Source of the DNA: Scortum barcoo
Taxonomy: Eukaryota > Chordata > Actinopteri > Centrarchiformes > Terapontidae
DNA: 64,000 nt
Direction of reading: 5' to 3'
Assembly (NCBI GenBank): GCA_023238725.1
Contig: CM041536.1
Span: 13,046,271 to 13,110,270, forward strand
The notes below the pieces were generated by a model. The model had not been told where the DNA came from, made no database searches, and was given only the letters and a program-made list of their open reading frames with translations. A program made the translations under genes and the position numbers. Shown piece after piece: positions 62,395 through 64,000 of the stretch. How positions within the stretch are numbered: the first letter of the stretch is position 1; every line of letters begins with the position of its first letter.

Positions 62395-63190
62395 ATGTGA
62401 AAGTGACCCTGATTAAGGATTGGCTGCAAAAGTCTCTTTTGGTTTTGGGAAACGAATACAGTCATTATTTGTCCACACCTGCTGTAGATGTGTGAAATAA
62501 GTGCACTTATAGTTCAGTGCCATACGTAGAGATGTTTGCCTGTCCGGAGACGGTGTGTCCACTTTGTGCTCTTCTGGTTGTTTGTATGCGAGGGCCACAG
62601 TCTCCAGTCTGATGGGGAAGCTTGTGTGGCACTGAACCCCCATCTGAACACGCTCTTTATCCATCATGTTCAACGCGGTTATGTGCTTATTTTGGGATAG
62701 CATTCATTTGCTTTATGTTGTAAGCTGTAGGTTAATCACGTTTTCCAATATGTTGTTATTATCATATAACACAGATAATGCAAATTTGTGGTTACTCAAA
62801 CTAAACACATGGACACGCAATCCAATGAAACATCCTTTTTAAAGAGGCTATTAATATGTAGAACATTTCACTATTTATGAATTTACATTTCTCATAGACT
62901 TGGTAAGACTTTTTTTTTCAATTGTACACATTGTGTGTAATTAACCTGTGGAACAGAAACGGTTTGTATTTTCTGTTTTATTTGTAGGTCTTGAAGTCCA
63001 AAACCACTTGCTGCTACCAGCGTTTTCTTATTGTCGTCTAAACTCTTTTCTGGTCTCTGATATTCATCCACATTTCATCGTCTGTCTCCGCACTTACATG
63101 TAAAATGCCGACTTTTGAGTGAAAATACGAACAGCCGAATGTTCCCTCTGATTACTGTGAAAATAAAACTAAAACAATGACATTTTCTCT
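62395..63190 (+). other. stra6: stra6 3' UTR
   Basis: AT-rich sequence from the stop codon to just past the AATAAA hexamer at 63162. No other strong canonical hexamer intervenes. The cleavage site is estimated. Confidence 0.6.
63162..63167 (+). terminator. stra6 poly(A) signal AATAAA
   Basis: Canonical hexamer about 770 bases after the stop codon. TTTTCTCTTTTATTCTT downstream serves as the U-rich element. Confidence 0.65.
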
Positions 63191-63620
63191 TTTATTCTTC
63201 ATTTACTTTATTATATATTATTTTATTATATTTTTCTATATCTATGTGACGCTGCTGCTGTGTTGAGCGAACTGAACTGGACCCAAATGAAGACAAAGGG
63301 AATCTTTGTGTGGATCAAACGCAGGTATGTTTCTCTTCATCCTCTGCAAAATCACTCTATATTTTCTGTCTTTTCTCAGAAAATATGACAAAGCCGTGGA
63401 ACCAGGTTCCATAATAAAAAGGCACCAAAAGAAGAGGAAATAATAATAAAGATCTAAACGAAGTAACTTGAAACTGAATTTCTTTTAAGAAAAGATTTAA
63501 ATCGTATCGAATTTTATTAGCCTGCTCGCATTTTTTTAATCATTATTTCAGATATATTTAGGGGGAAAAAATGTATTTCTGATTTTCTTCCTGAAACATC
63601 TCAATCCGCAAAGACAAATC
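63191..63620. other. short gap between convergent gene ends
   Basis: AT-rich. Nothing is recognised apart from short A and T runs. Confidence 0.5.
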
Positions 63621-64000
63621 CAGAAAATAGTCTGCATAGTTTCATATGTTTTATTAATTCCACTTACATAAAATTATATCAAAAGATCTTGAAAGGTCAC
63701 GGGTTTTTCGTTTTACAACAGTTCACAAAAACTCACTATATACATCAAATTACGAGACAGTGAAGCCTCCGGACACACATGCGCCCTTTTTGTTAAAGGC
63801 TTCATAGAAACTTACTTACCGTCGTTTTTTGAAAAAAAAAAAAGGGAGTAAAATTTCATTTCACATGGCTTTACATCACAGGTCGACAGTAACACCTAAA
63901 GTCCTCTAGACTACACTAAGAAAAAACCACACAAGGAAATACGTGTGACATGCCATGGACACGGTCATCGTAAAAAGCGAGAGTAAAGCAAGCACCCGTT
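63621..64000 (-). other. probable 3' UTR of a convergent neighbour gene
   Basis: On the minus strand an AATAAA hexamer (63650-63655, context TTAATAAAAC) ends a unique, repeat-free, non-coding stretch that is richer in CpG than the desert and continues past the window edge. Its tail-to-tail arrangement with stra6 fits a 3' UTR. The gene cannot be named from the UTR alone. Confidence 0.4.

Noticed and set aside
1..64000. CRISPR arrays, rRNA genes, bacterial operons
   Set aside because: None seen. The window is vertebrate nuclear DNA.

Overview
The window is vertebrate nuclear DNA, almost certainly from a ray-finned (teleost) fish. The evidence is an intron-split vertebrate gene, STRA6, with compact introns; long AT-rich, gene-poor flanks full of CA, GT, GA and TA microsatellites; and fish-type interspersed repeats, including Ty3/Gypsy, Polinton/adintovirus-like and teleost MITE or LINE-tail families. 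No bacterial features, CRISPR arrays, rRNA or tRNA genes are visible.

One protein-coding gene can be modelled completely: stra6 (plus strand, ATG 51377 to TGA 62394). It has 17 coding exons that join in frame to 657 codons, encoding the multi-pass retinol transporter that is the receptor for retinol-binding protein. A CpG-enriched, TATA-containing stretch at 48.24-48.83 kb, followed by a strong splice donor, is the best candidate for its promoter and a non-coding first exon. The polyadenylation signal is at 63162. The last ~380 bases look like the 3' UTR of a second, convergent gene on the minus strand that continues past the window.

Layout: 1-5.66 kb, non-coding with a LINE-like tail. 5.66-11.66 kb, a nested, degenerate transposon island on the minus strand: an LTR at each end, a decayed Gypsy gag-pol with inactivated protease and integrase motifs, a solo LTR inserted in gag in the opposite orientation, and a Polinton-like fragment (packaging ATPase and DNA polymerase B N-terminus) between pol and the left LTR. 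11.7-48.2 kb, a 36-kb gene desert with microsatellites, one recognisable interspersed repeat, a MITE, a long-range 28-bp exact repeat, candidate regulatory motifs (a DR4 nuclear-receptor site, an HNF4-type site and a palindrome cluster), and two TATA-containing promoter-like stretches (19.6 and 44.9 kb). 48.2-63.2 kb, stra6. 63.2-64 kb, the intergenic gap and the neighbour's 3' end.

The most interesting signals are (i) a coding-like in-frame read-through after stra6 exon 15, followed by a poly(A)-type hexamer, which could give a shorter STRA6 lacking the last two exons; (ii) the nested Gypsy/Polinton island with LTRs of mismatched U3; and (iii) the unexplained promoter-like stretches in the desert. 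Much of the desert may hold conserved regulatory elements, but that cannot be shown from one sequence.
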